NCBI RefSeq assembly: GCF_020627745.1
Contig: NZ_JAHDGE010000016.1
Location: 1-58,263, forward strand
From: Pseudooctadecabacter sp.
Lineage (GTDB): Bacteria; Pseudomonadota; Alphaproteobacteria; Rhodobacterales; Rhodobacteraceae
DNA length: 58,263 bases
Direction of reading: 5' to 3'
Under the pieces are notes generated by a model that saw nothing but the letters and a program-made list of their open reading frames with translations, was not told the origin of the DNA and searched no databases. The position numbers were made by a program, and so were the translations under genes. The stretch's first letter is position 1. Every line of letters begins with the position of its first letter. Shown in pieces: positions 8,354 to 16,627 of the stretch.

Positions 8354-9253
8354 CTACGGCAGCCGGAAATCCCCCACGACGGGATAGTGATCTGTGGGCC
8401 ATTCGCCGTCAAACCGGCCCCGGATCGAAAACACATCCCCGACGGGGGCAATCCCGCCCGTGCCGCCGATGTGGTCGATGGCGGGAAACAGGTTCAGCCC
8501 GCGATTGAAGTGAAAGGTCGATCCTTGCGCAGGCCAGAACGTGACGCCTGCCTCTTCCAGATTGCGCAAGGTGGCCGATCCTCGGATGGCATTGAAATCC
8601 CCGATCACAAAGACCGGCATCCGCGATGCGGGCTCTGCGATCCGGTCTGCGACCAAGGCTGTGGACAGCCGCCGGTTCGACGCACTGCGGTATTCGGTGT
8701 GGATGTTGTAGACGCGAAAGACCGTGCCGGTCCGGTCTTCAAACTCCGCCCAGCTCGCAAACGCCGGCCATGATCCGTTGAACGTCCGCGAATAGATCAC
8801 ATCCGGCGTGTCCGAGAAAAAGAACCACCCCTGATCGCGCAATTCCAAGGCCGCACGGCGGTAGAAAATCGGCTGGGTGTAGGGAAACTCCGACGGGTCG
8901 CCGATGGCTGCGGCCCCATAATCGGGGTTCTGTTCGATCAACCAGTCAAGGGTCAGGTTCTGCGGGGCCACGCCGCGCCCGAAACTTTCCATCTCCTGAA
9001 AACCGACCACATCGGCCTCCATGGCGCGAAAGGCGGCTTGCAACGGCCCCTTGCGCCGGTCCCAATCGCCCACGGACCAATCGCCCGTTTGGCGGTTCAG
9101 CCAGATGTAATGCACGTTATAGGTGCCCACCCGCAGCGTATCTGGGACAGGCGCTTGCACCGGCTGGGGCAGCGAATTGCATGCGACCATTCCGACCAGC
9201 AAGGCCACCAGCCCCATGACAACCAGCCCCAAACGGCGCAGGGCGCGGATCAC
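8354..9253 (-). CDS. Endonuclease/exonuclease/phosphatase family lipoprotein
   Basis: Protein of 299 residues with the EEP fold. VGTYNVHYIWLN lies at the start of the fold, VVGFQEMES carries the metal-binding Glu, VFVIGDFNAIRG carries the conserved Asp-x-Asn, and TDHYPVVGDF is the C-terminal Asp-His pair. The N-terminus is a signal peptide ending in VGMVAC, a plausible lipobox. The enzyme is thus probably attached to a membrane and exported, acting on extracellular phosphodiesters, nucleic acid or phospholipid. Its start overlaps the glycerate kinase stop by 4 bp (ATGA), so it is the last gene of a three-gene minus-strand operon. Confidence 0.78.
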   Translation of the reverse strand: MIRALRRLGLVVMGLVALLVGMVACNSLPQPVQAPVPDTLRVGTYNVHYIWLNRQTGDWSVGDWDRRKGPLQAAFRAMEADVVGFQEMESFGRGVAPQNLTLDWLIEQNPDYGAAAIGDPSEFPYTQPIFYRRAALELRDQGWFFFSDTPDVIYSRTFNGSWPAFASWAEFEDRTGTVFRVYNIHTEYRSASNRRLSTALVADRIAEPASRMPVFVIGDFNAIRGSATLRNLEEAGVTFWPAQGSTFHFNRGLNLFPAIDHIGGTGGIAPVGDVFSIRGRFDGEWPTDHYPVVGDFRLP

Positions 9254-10509
9254 GGCATCACCAGAAGGGCGCGAAAATCATTTACGTTGGTCATGGTTGG
9301 CCCTGTTACCACCTGTGCGCCTATGGCCTCAAAAAAGCCGTGGGCATTGTTTTCGGTCAGCTGTGCTTGCGCGGATATGCCCATCGCTTCACCCAGTGCA
9401 AGTGTCGTGGGATCAGCAACGGCACCTGCGACCTCTGCTGCGCCGTCAACACCGTCGGTGTCACAGGCAATAACGTGGATTTTCGGATGTCCCTGCAACG
9501 CCACCGCTGCGGCCAAGACAAATTCCGCATTGGGGCCTCCGACACCGGCACCGCGCCGGGTCACGGTACATTCCCCACCTGACAACAACAGCACGGGCCT
9601 GTCCACTCCGGCGGCGGACAGATCCACCGCCAGTTGGGCCTGCTGGGCGGCCAGATCACGGGCCTCGCCTTCCAGATCATCGCCCAAGATGCGCACCTCA
9701 ACCCCGTGATCCATGGCGAGATCGGCTGCGGCCTTCAACGAATGGGACGGGGCGGCGACAATGATGTTTTCGACACCGGCCAGACGGGGGTCTTGGACAT
9801 TTAGTGGAGTGCCGCCCGCCGTGAGGAACGCGGCAATGGACGGCGGCGGCGTCACGCGCCAGTTGGCCAGCGTTTCCAGCGCCAGTGCGGCATTTCCGGC
9901 ATGACCCACCGTCGGACCGCTGGCAATGTCGCCGGGTGCGTCCCCCGGCACGTCCGAAATCATCAACACCCGCAACTGCGCGGGGTGCACCGCAGCGGCC
10001 AGCCGCCCGCCCTTGACCGCAGACAGTTCTTTGCGGATGCCGTTGATGTCCCCGATGGGCATGCCCGACGCCAGCATATCCGCCGCCAGCGCCTGTTTGT
10101 CCTCAAGCGTGATCCCCTCCGCTGGCGCACACAGCAATGCAGACCCGCCGCCGGAAATCAGCATGATGCAGGTGTCGTCCGCAGTCAGGTCCTGTGCCTT
10201 GGACAAAAGCCGTCGGGTCGCTGCGACACCGGCGGCGTCGGGCACCGGATGGGCCGCCTGTGCAATCTCGATCCCTCGGGTCGGGCGGTCATAGCCGTAG
10301 CGCGTGATGACAAACCCCTCCATCGGTCCCCACGCCGCCTCGACCGCTTCGGCCATCCGGGCGGAGGCTTTGCCAGCGCCCAGCACGACACAGCGCCCTT
10401 CAGGCTTCGGCCCCAAATGATCCGGCACGCAGCGCATGGGGTCTGCGCGGGTCACGGCCTCGGCAAACAGCATGCGCAGAAAGGCGTTCGGATCGCTCAA
10501 CTCAGCCAT
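9250..10509 (-). CDS. Glycerate 2-kinase (MOFRL family; often annotated hydroxypyruvate reductase)
   Basis: Protein of 419 residues, the standard length of class II glycerate kinases. The N-terminal domain has VVLGAGKASARMAEAVE and ISGGGSALL, and the C-terminal MOFRL domain has LLLSGGECTVT and GVGGPNAEF. Members phosphorylate D-glycerate to 2-phosphoglycerate with ATP and link glyoxylate, tartronate or sugar-acid breakdown to glycolysis. Older annotations call the family TtuD hydroxypyruvate reductase. It overlaps the upstream isomerase gene by 13 bp, suggesting coupled translation. A GhrA-type reductase that could supply glycerate is encoded elsewhere in the window, at the end of the mre operon. 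Confidence 0.85.
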   Translation of the reverse strand: MAELSDPNAFLRMLFAEAVTRADPMRCVPDHLGPKPEGRCVVLGAGKASARMAEAVEAAWGPMEGFVITRYGYDRPTRGIEIAQAAHPVPDAAGVAATRRLLSKAQDLTADDTCIMLISGGGSALLCAPAEGITLEDKQALAADMLASGMPIGDINGIRKELSAVKGGRLAAAVHPAQLRVLMISDVPGDAPGDIASGPTVGHAGNAALALETLANWRVTPPPSIAAFLTAGGTPLNVQDPRLAGVENIIVAAPSHSLKAAADLAMDHGVEVRILGDDLEGEARDLAAQQAQLAVDLSAAGVDRPVLLLSGGECTVTRRGAGVGGPNAEFVLAAAVALQGHPKIHVIACDTDGVDGAAEVAGAVADPTTLALGEAMGISAQAQLTENNAHGFFEAIGAQVVTGPTMTNVNDFRALLVMP

Positions 10510-11183
10510 GTTGCATAATCACTGACCAGCAGATGTGTGGGCTCCGCGTCTTCCTCAATCTCAGCGAAGCGCCCAATCGGCGCGCGGAAGATATTGTCTG
10601 TCTCGTCATCATTGACGGTGCTGACTTCGCCAATCAGAACATCGCCGCCCTCACCCCAAAAAGCATGCCAGTCACCGGGCATCAGGGTGACACTTTCACC
10701 GGGGGCGAGTTTCAGCTTTTCACCGGGCGCAAAATCGCGCCGCAGCCCGTCGCACCACACGGTGCCGCCTGCGGTTTCGTCAAAATGGCCTGCGGGGTCT
10801 GATCCGTAAAGTTCGATCACCAATGTGGCCCCGCCGCGATTGATGATGTCTTCGGCCTTGATCACATGGGTGTGCATGGGCGACAGCTGATCCTGCTTGG
10901 AAATCAACAGCTTCTCGGCGTAGCACATGCCCCCGCCCCGCTGCAGATCGGCCAGACGGCCGTTGCGCAGGGTAAACAGGAACAGCCCCATTTTGTCGTA
11001 GTCCCCTGCGCCATAATCGGTGATGTCCCAGCCATTGCGCGCTTTGATCACCTCAGCCGCCTCCGACGCGCGGGTCCTGAATTCAGCCGGTGTCCAATAC
11101 GCCCAAGGCGGCAGCACGAAGCCGTAAGACCGGATCATGTCATCTGCTTCGGCCATAATGGTATTGATGCGGGAACGTTTCAT
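10497..11183 (-). CDS. D-lyxose/D-mannose isomerase family cupin
   Basis: Protein of 228 residues matching the D-lyxose ketol-isomerase family. The cupin metal site is visible as MHTHVIKAEDI (two His and a Glu) and GDWHAFW (last His). The N-terminal helical region has FVLPPWAYWTPAEF. The family interconverts D-lyxose and D-xylulose or D-mannose and D-fructose, usually with Mn2+. It is the first gene of a tight minus-strand operon with glycerate 2-kinase and the EEP lipoprotein. That pairing is not an obvious pathway, and its true substrate may be another 2-hydroxy sugar. No sugar transporter is encoded nearby. Confidence 0.78.
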   Translation of the reverse strand: MKRSRINTIMAEADDMIRSYGFVLPPWAYWTPAEFRTRASEAAEVIKARNGWDITDYGAGDYDKMGLFLFTLRNGRLADLQRGGGMCYAEKLLISKQDQLSPMHTHVIKAEDIINRGGATLVIELYGSDPAGHFDETAGGTVWCDGLRRDFAPGEKLKLAPGESVTLMPGDWHAFWGEGGDVLIGEVSTVNDDETDNIFRAPIGRFAEIEEDAEPTHLLVSDYATWLS

Positions 11184-11248
11184 ATCAGACCTTTCCTACC
11201 GGTTCGGCACAGGCATAGAAGGCCGCATAAGTTTCGGCAACGTTTCGG

Positions 11249-12397
11249 TTATCGCAAAAGCGTCAGCACATCGCGGGTGGCCGTTCCCGTCACGGCAACA
11301 CCGGCGCGCGCTTGCAGATCGCGGATCGCGGCCTCGGTGCGGGCGCCAATGACGCCGTCGATCGTGCCGATGTCATAGCCCCGCGCGGCCAGCCCCCGTT
11401 GCAGTGCCAACCGGTCGTCCCGTGTCAGCCCGTTGCGGTCCGGCGGGAAGGACCCGCGCAAGGGGCCAGCGCCGCCCAGCCTGTCCGACAGATGCCCCAC
11501 AGCCAAGGCGTAGAAATCGGAATTGTTGTAGGTCTTCAGCACGTTGAAATTGCGCGTAACCGTAAAGGTCGGCCCACCCGTTTGGGGGGTGACAGACCGG
11601 CCACTGACCCCGCCTGTGCCTGCCTCCGCGCCCCAGCGCAGGCCGGACCGCCAGCCATTGCGCGCCAGATAGCTGGCGGTGGATGCCAAAGCATCGCCCG
11701 GATCGTCAGCCCAAATATCGCGCCGTCCGTCACCGTTGAAATCAACGGCAAACCCTTCAAAGGACGTAGGAATAAATTGCGTGTGGCCCATGGCCCCTGC
11801 CCAACTGCCCGTCAGACGCGCAGGCGTCGTGTCGCCGCGCTGCAGGATCCGCAGCGCCGCGATCAGCTGGCTTTCGTAGAAGGCACCGCGCCGTCCGTCA
11901 AAGGCCAGCGTTGCCGTAGAAGAGATGACGGGAATTTGCCCGCGTTTTTCGCCAAAGGTGCTTTCCATGCCCCAGATCGCCGCCACGATCATGGCGTCAA
12001 CGCCGTATCGGTCTTCGACGGCTTGCAGGGTTCCGCCATGCCGCGCGATCGCCGCGCGGCCCTTGGCCAACCGTTCGTCCGATGTGGCAATGGACAGATA
12101 TTCCTCAAACGTGCGGCGGGTCTGGATCTGGCTGCCATCGCGTGTGATTACGCCGGGAATGTAGCCCGCATTGGCAAAGGCCGCATCAAAGGTCGCGTCC
12201 GTAATGCCCGCCCTGCGTGCCCGCGCGCGAAAGGTCGCGACCCAATTCCTGAAATCGGTCCGGTCGACGGGTTGCAGATCGGGGGCGAGGGCCTGCCCGA
12301 CCCGGCGCAGGGGCGCGACACTGTCGGCGGTGGCGGAACAGCCCGTCAGGGCAAAGCCCCCAAGGCCAAACAGAAAATGACGTTTACAGATATTCAT
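11249..12397 (-). CDS. Lytic murein transglycosylase, MltB type, with peptidoglycan-binding domain
   Basis: Lipoprotein of 382 residues. The signal peptide ends in the lipobox LTGC (about residue 20). The SLT/MltB catalytic domain contains IWGMESTFGEKRG, with the catalytic Glu, and AMGHTQFIPTSF. A C-terminal peptidoglycan-binding module (GLTRDDRLALQRGLAARGYD) follows. The enzyme cleaves glycan strands with 1,6-anhydro ring formation during wall turnover. ATG at 12397 is chosen because the signal peptide begins there; an ORF extending 87 bp upstream would add an implausible N-terminus. The gene lies between the tRNA-Arg and the isomerase operon on the same strand. Confidence 0.88.
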   Translation of the reverse strand: MNICKRHFLFGLGGFALTGCSATADSVAPLRRVGQALAPDLQPVDRTDFRNWVATFRARARRAGITDATFDAAFANAGYIPGVITRDGSQIQTRRTFEEYLSIATSDERLAKGRAAIARHGGTLQAVEDRYGVDAMIVAAIWGMESTFGEKRGQIPVISSTATLAFDGRRGAFYESQLIAALRILQRGDTTPARLTGSWAGAMGHTQFIPTSFEGFAVDFNGDGRRDIWADDPGDALASTASYLARNGWRSGLRWGAEAGTGGVSGRSVTPQTGGPTFTVTRNFNVLKTYNNSDFYALAVGHLSDRLGGAGPLRGSFPPDRNGLTRDDRLALQRGLAARGYDIGTIDGVIGARTEAAIRDLQARAGVAVTGTATRDVLTLLR

Positions 12398-12485
12398 GTC
12401 TGCAAGACTAGCGCGGCACGCGCCCCGCGACAGTGAAAAACCGCGCCGTCCGTGCGTCATGGGCCGCTTCTTGCCCAAAGCCATC

Positions 12486-12562
12486 TGGCGATCCCTGAAG
12501 GACTCGAACCCTCAACCTGCTGATTAGAAGTCAGCTGCTCTATCCAGTTGAGCTAAGGGACC
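12486..12562 (-). tRNA. tRNA-Arg (anticodon TCT)
   Basis: Cloverleaf on the minus strand. The acceptor arms GGTCCCT and AGGGATC pair with one G-U. The anticodon stem GCTGA/TCAGC encloses loop CTTCTAA, giving anticodon TCT, which reads AGA. The T arm contains GGTTCGAGTCC. The CCA end is encoded (12486-12488). AGA is a rare codon in such a GC-rich genome. Confidence 0.95.
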
Positions 12563-12609
12563 GCACGCCTTGCTTCTAGCGGGGGAAGGCTGCGCACATC
12601 AAGCGGAGT

Positions 12610-12921
12610 TTAGTGGGTCCAGGCGCCACGCCGGTTGGTGGCAAAGTTCTCTCCGTAGCCACCGGTACGGATGTTCACGCCACGCTTTTTGGGGTCCTGC
12701 ACGACAGCCTCGATTCCGTTGTCCTTGGCATAGTCCAACGCGGCCTCTTTTGTGGCAAAGGTCATTCTGACCTGCGTCTGGGTGTCGCTGGATGACGTCC
12801 AGCCCATCAGCGGATCAACCTCACGCGCGCTGGTTTGCACAAATTCAAGAACCCACGTCCTTGTCTTTGCGGTCCCGGATGACATCGCGGTCTTGGCAGG
12901 CTGATAGATACGTGCGCGCAT
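12610..12921 (-). CDS. ETC complex I subunit, NDUFS4-like accessory protein
   Basis: Protein of 103 residues matching the conserved core of the 18-kDa accessory subunit of NADH:ubiquinone oxidoreductase. Visible parts are MRARIYQPAKTAMSSG at the N-terminus, TWVLEFVQTSAREVDPLMGW in the middle, and the C-terminal NIRTGGYGENFATNRRGAWTH. It is expected to sit on the peripheral arm of complex I and stabilise the NADH-oxidising module. The family is shared by alphaproteobacteria and mitochondria. It is encoded alone, 47 bp from the tRNA-Arg, away from the nuo operon, as is common for this subunit. Confidence 0.9.
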   Translation of the reverse strand: MRARIYQPAKTAMSSGTAKTRTWVLEFVQTSAREVDPLMGWTSSSDTQTQVRMTFATKEAALDYAKDNGIEAVVQDPKKRGVNIRTGGYGENFATNRRGAWTH

Positions 12922-13097
12922 TTCGGTCTCCCTTGGCTGGCGCGTATATCGGGGATTCCATCGCCCCTTGCAAGGGTTTCAAAGGTGGCATCCAGACGAA
13001 TGTCCCCTGACCGTCGGGGTTAGCACGCACGGAGAAGGTCGGTGATCGAGGGCGGCATCCTCACACGGCACGGCGGGCGGGAGGTGCTGGTTTGCAG

Positions 13098-13209
13098 CGC
13101 CAGATCAAACCTCTTGTCGCAGCGACCTATCCGCGGGATCAGATACATGCAGCCCAACAGGCTTTCGCAGACAAGGGATTTATCGGAAAGATCGTGCTGA
13201 CAATTTCTT
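13098..13209 (+). pseudogene. C-terminal remnant of an MDR-type oxidoreductase
   Basis: One frame reads RQIKPLVAATYPRDQIHAAQ, then QAFADKGFIGKIVLTIS and a stop. This is the characteristic end of quinone-oxidoreductase/alcohol dehydrogenase-like MDR enzymes (the PLVAATYP and GKIVL segments). Upstream in the same frame the translation loses any resemblance and meets a stop at 13008, with no start codon or coenzyme fold. Other frames between 12922 and 13097 show no matching sequence either. The gene therefore appears deleted except for its last 36 or so codons. Apart from this and the hairpin at 13228, I see nothing in the 380-bp gap before uvrB. Confidence 0.55.
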
Positions 13210-13227
13210 GATACCGGCCCCTTGACC

Positions 13228-13251
13228 CTGCTGACAGACCGCTGTCAGCAG
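13228..13251. terminator. Perfect hairpin CTGCTGACAG/CTGTCAGCAG upstream of uvrB
   Basis: Ten-base-pair arms with a 4-nt loop (ACCG), 19 bp after the oxidoreductase remnant's stop codon and 55 bp before uvrB. It may be the surviving terminator of the lost gene or an operator. There is no long T run after it. No GTTC-N7-GTTC alphaproteobacterial LexA box was seen nearby by eye. Confidence 0.4.
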
Positions 13252-13305
13252 CCCCTCTTGATCCTCTCCCCTCAAAGGTCACATAGAGGGTACTAAGGAG
13301 TGCCC

Positions 13306-15510
13306 ATGCCCTACGCCCAGACCGACAAATCAGAAGCGCCCACATACCTTGCCAATCCGGCCGAGGACGTGCGCACCCGCGAGAAAATGGAAGGCGGGCG
13401 CGCCTTCGTTTTGGACACGGAATTTGAACCCGCAGGCGACCAGCCCACGGCCATCAAGGAACTGTCGGCAGGCGTGCTGAGCGGGGAGCAGGACCAAGTT
13501 TTGTTGGGGGCCACGGGTACCGGTAAGACCTTTACGATGGCCAAGATCATCGAAGAAACCCAGCGGCCTGCCATCATCCTTGCACCGAACAAGACGCTGG
13601 CCGCCCAGCTTTATGGTGAGTTCAAAGGTTTCTTCCCCGACAACGCTGTCGAATATTTCGTCAGCTACTACGACTACTACCAGCCCGAGGCCTACGTGGC
13701 GCGGTCGGACACCTACATCGAGAAAGAAAGCCAGATCAACGAACAGATCGACCGGATGCGCCATTCGGCCACGCGGGCGCTGTTGGAACGTGACGATGTG
13801 ATTATCGTGGCCTCGGTGTCTTGCATTTACGGCATCGGGTCGGTGGAAACCTATGGTGCCATGACGCAGGACATCCATGCGGGCAACGACTACGACCAAC
13901 GCCAGATCATCGCCGATCTGATCGCACAACAATACCGCCGCAATGATCACGCCTTTCAGCGCGGCACATTCCGTGTGCGCGGTGACAGCCTTGAGGTATG
14001 GCCCGCCCATTTGGATGACCGCGCGTGGAAGCTGTCGTTTTTCGGGGAAGAGCTTGAAACCATCACCGAATTTGATCCCCTGACGGGCGAGAAGGCACGG
14101 ACCATGGACAAGGTCCGCATCTATGCCAATTCCCACTACGTGACGCCGAAGCCGACCATGCAGCAGGCCGTCATCGGCATCAAGAAAGAGCTGCGGATGC
14201 GGCTGGATCAACTGGTGGCAGAAGGCAAATTGCTTGAAGCCCAGCGACTGGAACAGCGCACCAATTTCGACCTCGAGATGCTGGAGGCCACGGGTGTCTG
14301 CAACGGGATCGAGAACTATTCGCGCTATCTGACGGGCCGTGCACCGGGTGAACCGCCCCCCACCCTGTTCGAATTTATCCCCGACCACGCCATTGTGTTC
14401 GCAGACGAATCCCACGTCTCTGTCCCGCAGATCGGCGGCATGTACAAAGGCGACTACCGACGCAAATTTACTCTGGCCGAACACGGGTTCCGCCTGCCCA
14501 GCTGTATGGACAACCGACCCCTCAAGTTTGAGGAATGGGACGCCATGCGCCCCCAGTCCGTCTTTGTGTCCGCCACCCCCGCCGCGTGGGAATTGGACCA
14601 AACCGGTGGCGTGTTCACCGAACAGATCATCCGCCCCACCGGCCTTCTGGATCCGGTCATCGAAATCCGCCCTGTGGAAACGCAGGTCGATGACGTGATG
14701 GACGAAATCCGCAAGGTTTCCCAAGACGGCTACCGCACCTTGGTCACCACCTTGACCAAACGCATGGCCGAGGATCTGACCGAATATTTGCACGAAAACG
14801 GCATCCGCGTGCGCTATATGCACTCGGACATCGACACGATCGAACGCATCGAAATCCTGCGCGATCTGCGGCTGGGCGCTTTTGACGTGCTGATCGGGAT
14901 CAACCTTCTGCGCGAAGGTCTGGACATTCCCGAATGCGGGCTGGTGGCCATTCTGGACGCCGACAAGGAGGGTTTCCTGCGGTCCGAAACCTCGCTCATC
15001 CAGACCATTGGCCGCGCCGCGCGAAACGCCGAAGGGCGCGTGATCATGTACGCGGACAAGATCACCGGATCTATGGAACGTGCCATGGGCGAAACCGACC
15101 GCAGACGGGCCAAGCAGATCGCCTATAACGAAGAACATGGCATCACACCGGCAACCGTGAAGAAGAACGTCGAAGATATTCTGGCGGGACTTTACAAGGG
15201 TGATGTGGACATGAACCGCGTGACTGCTCAGGTCGAAAAGCCGGGCGCCAATATGCAGGCGGTGCTCGAAGGGCTGCGCACCGACATGCGCAAGGCCGCC
15301 GAAAACCTTGAATTCGAAGAAGCCGCCCGCCTGCGAGATGAGGTCAAGCGCCTAGAAACCGTTGATCTTGTCGTCTCCGACGACCCGCTGGCGCGTCAGC
15401 AGGCTGTCGAAAAGGCCGTGACCGAAGCCAATAAAATGACAGGCCGGTCCACCGCTGGCAGGCCCGGTCAAAGGGGGGGCGTGAAGCCGCGAAAGAAACG
15501 CGGGGGCTGA
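13306..15510 (+). CDS. uvrB: UvrABC excinuclease subunit B
   Basis: Protein of 734 residues, slightly longer than the 670-690 of many UvrB because of N- and C-terminal extensions. Walker A is [13 protein letters not shown], and the beta-hairpin that clamps DNA is [13 protein letters not shown]. The DEXX-type helicase motif [13 protein letters not shown], helicase motif [16 protein letters not shown] and a C-terminal UVR domain ([14 protein letters not shown]) that contacts UvrC are all visible. UvrB verifies lesions delivered by UvrA and positions UvrC for dual incision in nucleotide excision repair. ATG at 13306 has TAAGGAG upstream; GTG at 13300 overlaps that site. The C-terminus is basic ([10 protein letters not shown]). 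Confidence 0.97.
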   Translation: MPYAQTDKSEAPTYLANPAEDVRTREKMEGGRAFVLDTEFEPAGDQPTAIKELSAGVLSGEQDQVLLGATGTGKTFTMAKIIEETQRPAIILAPNKTLAAQLYGEFKGFFPDNAVEYFVSYYDYYQPEAYVARSDTYIEKESQINEQIDRMRHSATRALLERDDVIIVASVSCIYGIGSVETYGAMTQDIHAGNDYDQRQIIADLIAQQYRRNDHAFQRGTFRVRGDSLEVWPAHLDDRAWKLSFFGEELETITEFDPLTGEKARTMDKVRIYANSHYVTPKPTMQQAVIGIKKELRMRLDQLVAEGKLLEAQRLEQRTNFDLEMLEATGVCNGIENYSRYLTGRAPGEPPPTLFEFIPDHAIVFADESHVSVPQIGGMYKGDYRRKFTLAEHGFRLPSCMDNRPLKFEEWDAMRPQSVFVSATPAAWELDQTGGVFTEQIIRPTGLLDPVIEIRPVETQVDDVMDEIRKVSQDGYRTLVTTLTKRMAEDLTEYLHENGIRVRYMHSDIDTIERIEILRDLRLGAFDVLIGINLLREGLDIPECGLVAILDADKEGFLRSETSLIQTIGRAARNAEGRVIMYADKITGSMERAMGETDRRRAKQIAYNEEHGITPATVKKNVEDILAGLYKGDVDMNRVTAQVEKPGANMQAVLEGLRTDMRKAAENLEFEEAARLRDEVKRLETVDLVVSDDPLARQQAVEKAVTEANKMTGRSTAGRPGQRGGVKPRKKRGG

Positions 15511-15661
15511 CGGGCTGGCCTTTGAGCATCGCACCGTTTGAAAAGAACCGGTTTTCTGCGGGAAGCGGCATTCGATATGCTTCCCCGGAAACGCGTCTTT
15601 CAAGGGGAGTTCGGGGCGATGGCGCGTACCTTGGGCTGGCCAAACCGGGCATCGCACCTAC

Positions 15662-16105
15662 ATGTCAATCATGCGCTTTGCCCTGATCCTGACAGTCCTG
15701 CCCCTGCCTGCTTTCGCGTGGGACTTTTCACCCGATCCGGTCTGCACCCTGACCCATCAAACCGACACAGCAGAAATTGCGATCACCTATGATGTTTCGC
15801 TGCCGGAGTATGCTTTGTTCATCACGCTGCGCGAGGGCGAGTGGGACGACGCACCCTCGTTCCAGATGACGTTTCAGGGGGGTGTTCCCGTGACGATTGG
15901 TACGACCCGCCATATGTTAAGCGGGGACAGCGCAACACTGTCCGTCCGCGACCGCGGTTTTGGCAATGTCCTTGACGGGATTGAATTCAACACAAGTCTG
16001 GCCGCAGGGACCGGCGCTCGATTTGTCACCGCCGATACATCCGATGCCGCCGCCGCTGTTCAGGCGTTTCGGAATTGTCCATCAGACGATCCCGCTGTGT
16101 CGTAA
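15662..16105 (+). CDS. Small secreted protein of unknown function downstream of uvrB
   Basis: Protein of 147 residues with a clear signal peptide, MRFALILTVLPLPAFAW, whose cleavage is expected after AFA. The start could be ATG at 15662 or 15671, and neither has a strong ribosome site. The mature part has two cysteines, near the start (PDPVC) and the end (FRNC), that could form a disulfide. The pattern suggests a small beta-rich periplasmic domain. I do not recognise a family with a known role. It is separated from uvrB by 150 bp and from the next gene by 9 bp, so it is probably co-transcribed with the latter. Confidence 0.7.
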   Translation: MSIMRFALILTVLPLPAFAWDFSPDPVCTLTHQTDTAEIAITYDVSLPEYALFITLREGEWDDAPSFQMTFQGGVPVTIGTTRHMLSGDSATLSVRDRGFGNVLDGIEFNTSLAAGTGARFVTADTSDAAAAVQAFRNCPSDDPAVS

Positions 16106-16114
16106 GACGCTGAC

Positions 16115-16579
16115 ATGCCCAGCCCCATCCGCCCTACCAGTTCCGAAGCCCGTCAGATGGCGGCACGCCTGTTGCACGATGCGCGCCATGGTGCGTTGGG
16201 TGTGATCGACCCCGCAACCGGCGGCCCGATGGTCACGCGGGTGGCCAGCATATGGATTGACGATGCTCTTCACCTGTTGGTGTCCGACCTGTCATCCCAT
16301 ACCGCGGCCCTGACCGCCGATCCAAGATGTTCCATGCTGATTTCCGACGCCGCCCAGAAAGGTGATCCTTTGGCCCACCCGCGACTGACCATCCAATGCA
16401 GAGCGACATTCGTGGAGAAACCTCCGCTTCGCGACCCGTGGCTCGCCGCTTACCCGAAAGCGAAACTCTATATTGATTTTGCAGATTTCAGGATGGTCCG
16501 TATGACGGCCACGGCCGCGCATCTGAATGGCGGCTTCGGGAAGGCCTATCGCCTGACACCTGCGGACCTGAACCAATAG
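16115..16579 (+). CDS. Pyridoxamine 5'-phosphate oxidase-like FMN-binding split-barrel protein (HugZ-like)
   Basis: Protein of 154 residues with the split-barrel pattern: ARHGALGVIDPATGGPMVTRV, HLLVSDLSSHTAALTADPR and ISDAAQKGDPLAHPRLTIQC. It ends with YIDFADFRMVRM and HLNGGFGKAYRL, a finish characteristic of the HugZ/heme-utilisation branch. Relatives bind FMN or heme; some degrade heme, and many are uncharacterised. True PNPOx function is unlikely because the family's C-terminal dimerisation domain is missing. It lies 9 bp after the small secreted protein gene and ends at a strong convergent hairpin. Confidence 0.75.
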   Translation: MPSPIRPTSSEARQMAARLLHDARHGALGVIDPATGGPMVTRVASIWIDDALHLLVSDLSSHTAALTADPRCSMLISDAAQKGDPLAHPRLTIQCRATFVEKPPLRDPWLAAYPKAKLYIDFADFRMVRMTATAAHLNGGFGKAYRLTPADLNQ

Positions 16580-16600
16580 GGGGCGCACCCAGCGCCCCCT
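16578..16600. terminator. Hairpin AGGGGGCGC/GCGCCCCCT between convergent genes
   Basis: Nine-bp perfect stem with a 5-nt loop, starting inside the stop codon of the upstream gene and 28 bp from the 3' end of the convergent beta-helix gene. The stem is symmetrical and could serve both directions. There is no T tract. Confidence 0.5.
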
Positions 16601-16627
16601 ATCCCCGCATCGGTCCCGTGGTGCCCG

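Noticed and set aside
13330-15138. Long open frame (602 codons) antisense to uvrB
   Set aside because: It is a shadow of the high-GC third-position bias of uvrB: composition is His/Asp/Gly-rich, there is no recognisable domain and no ribosome site.
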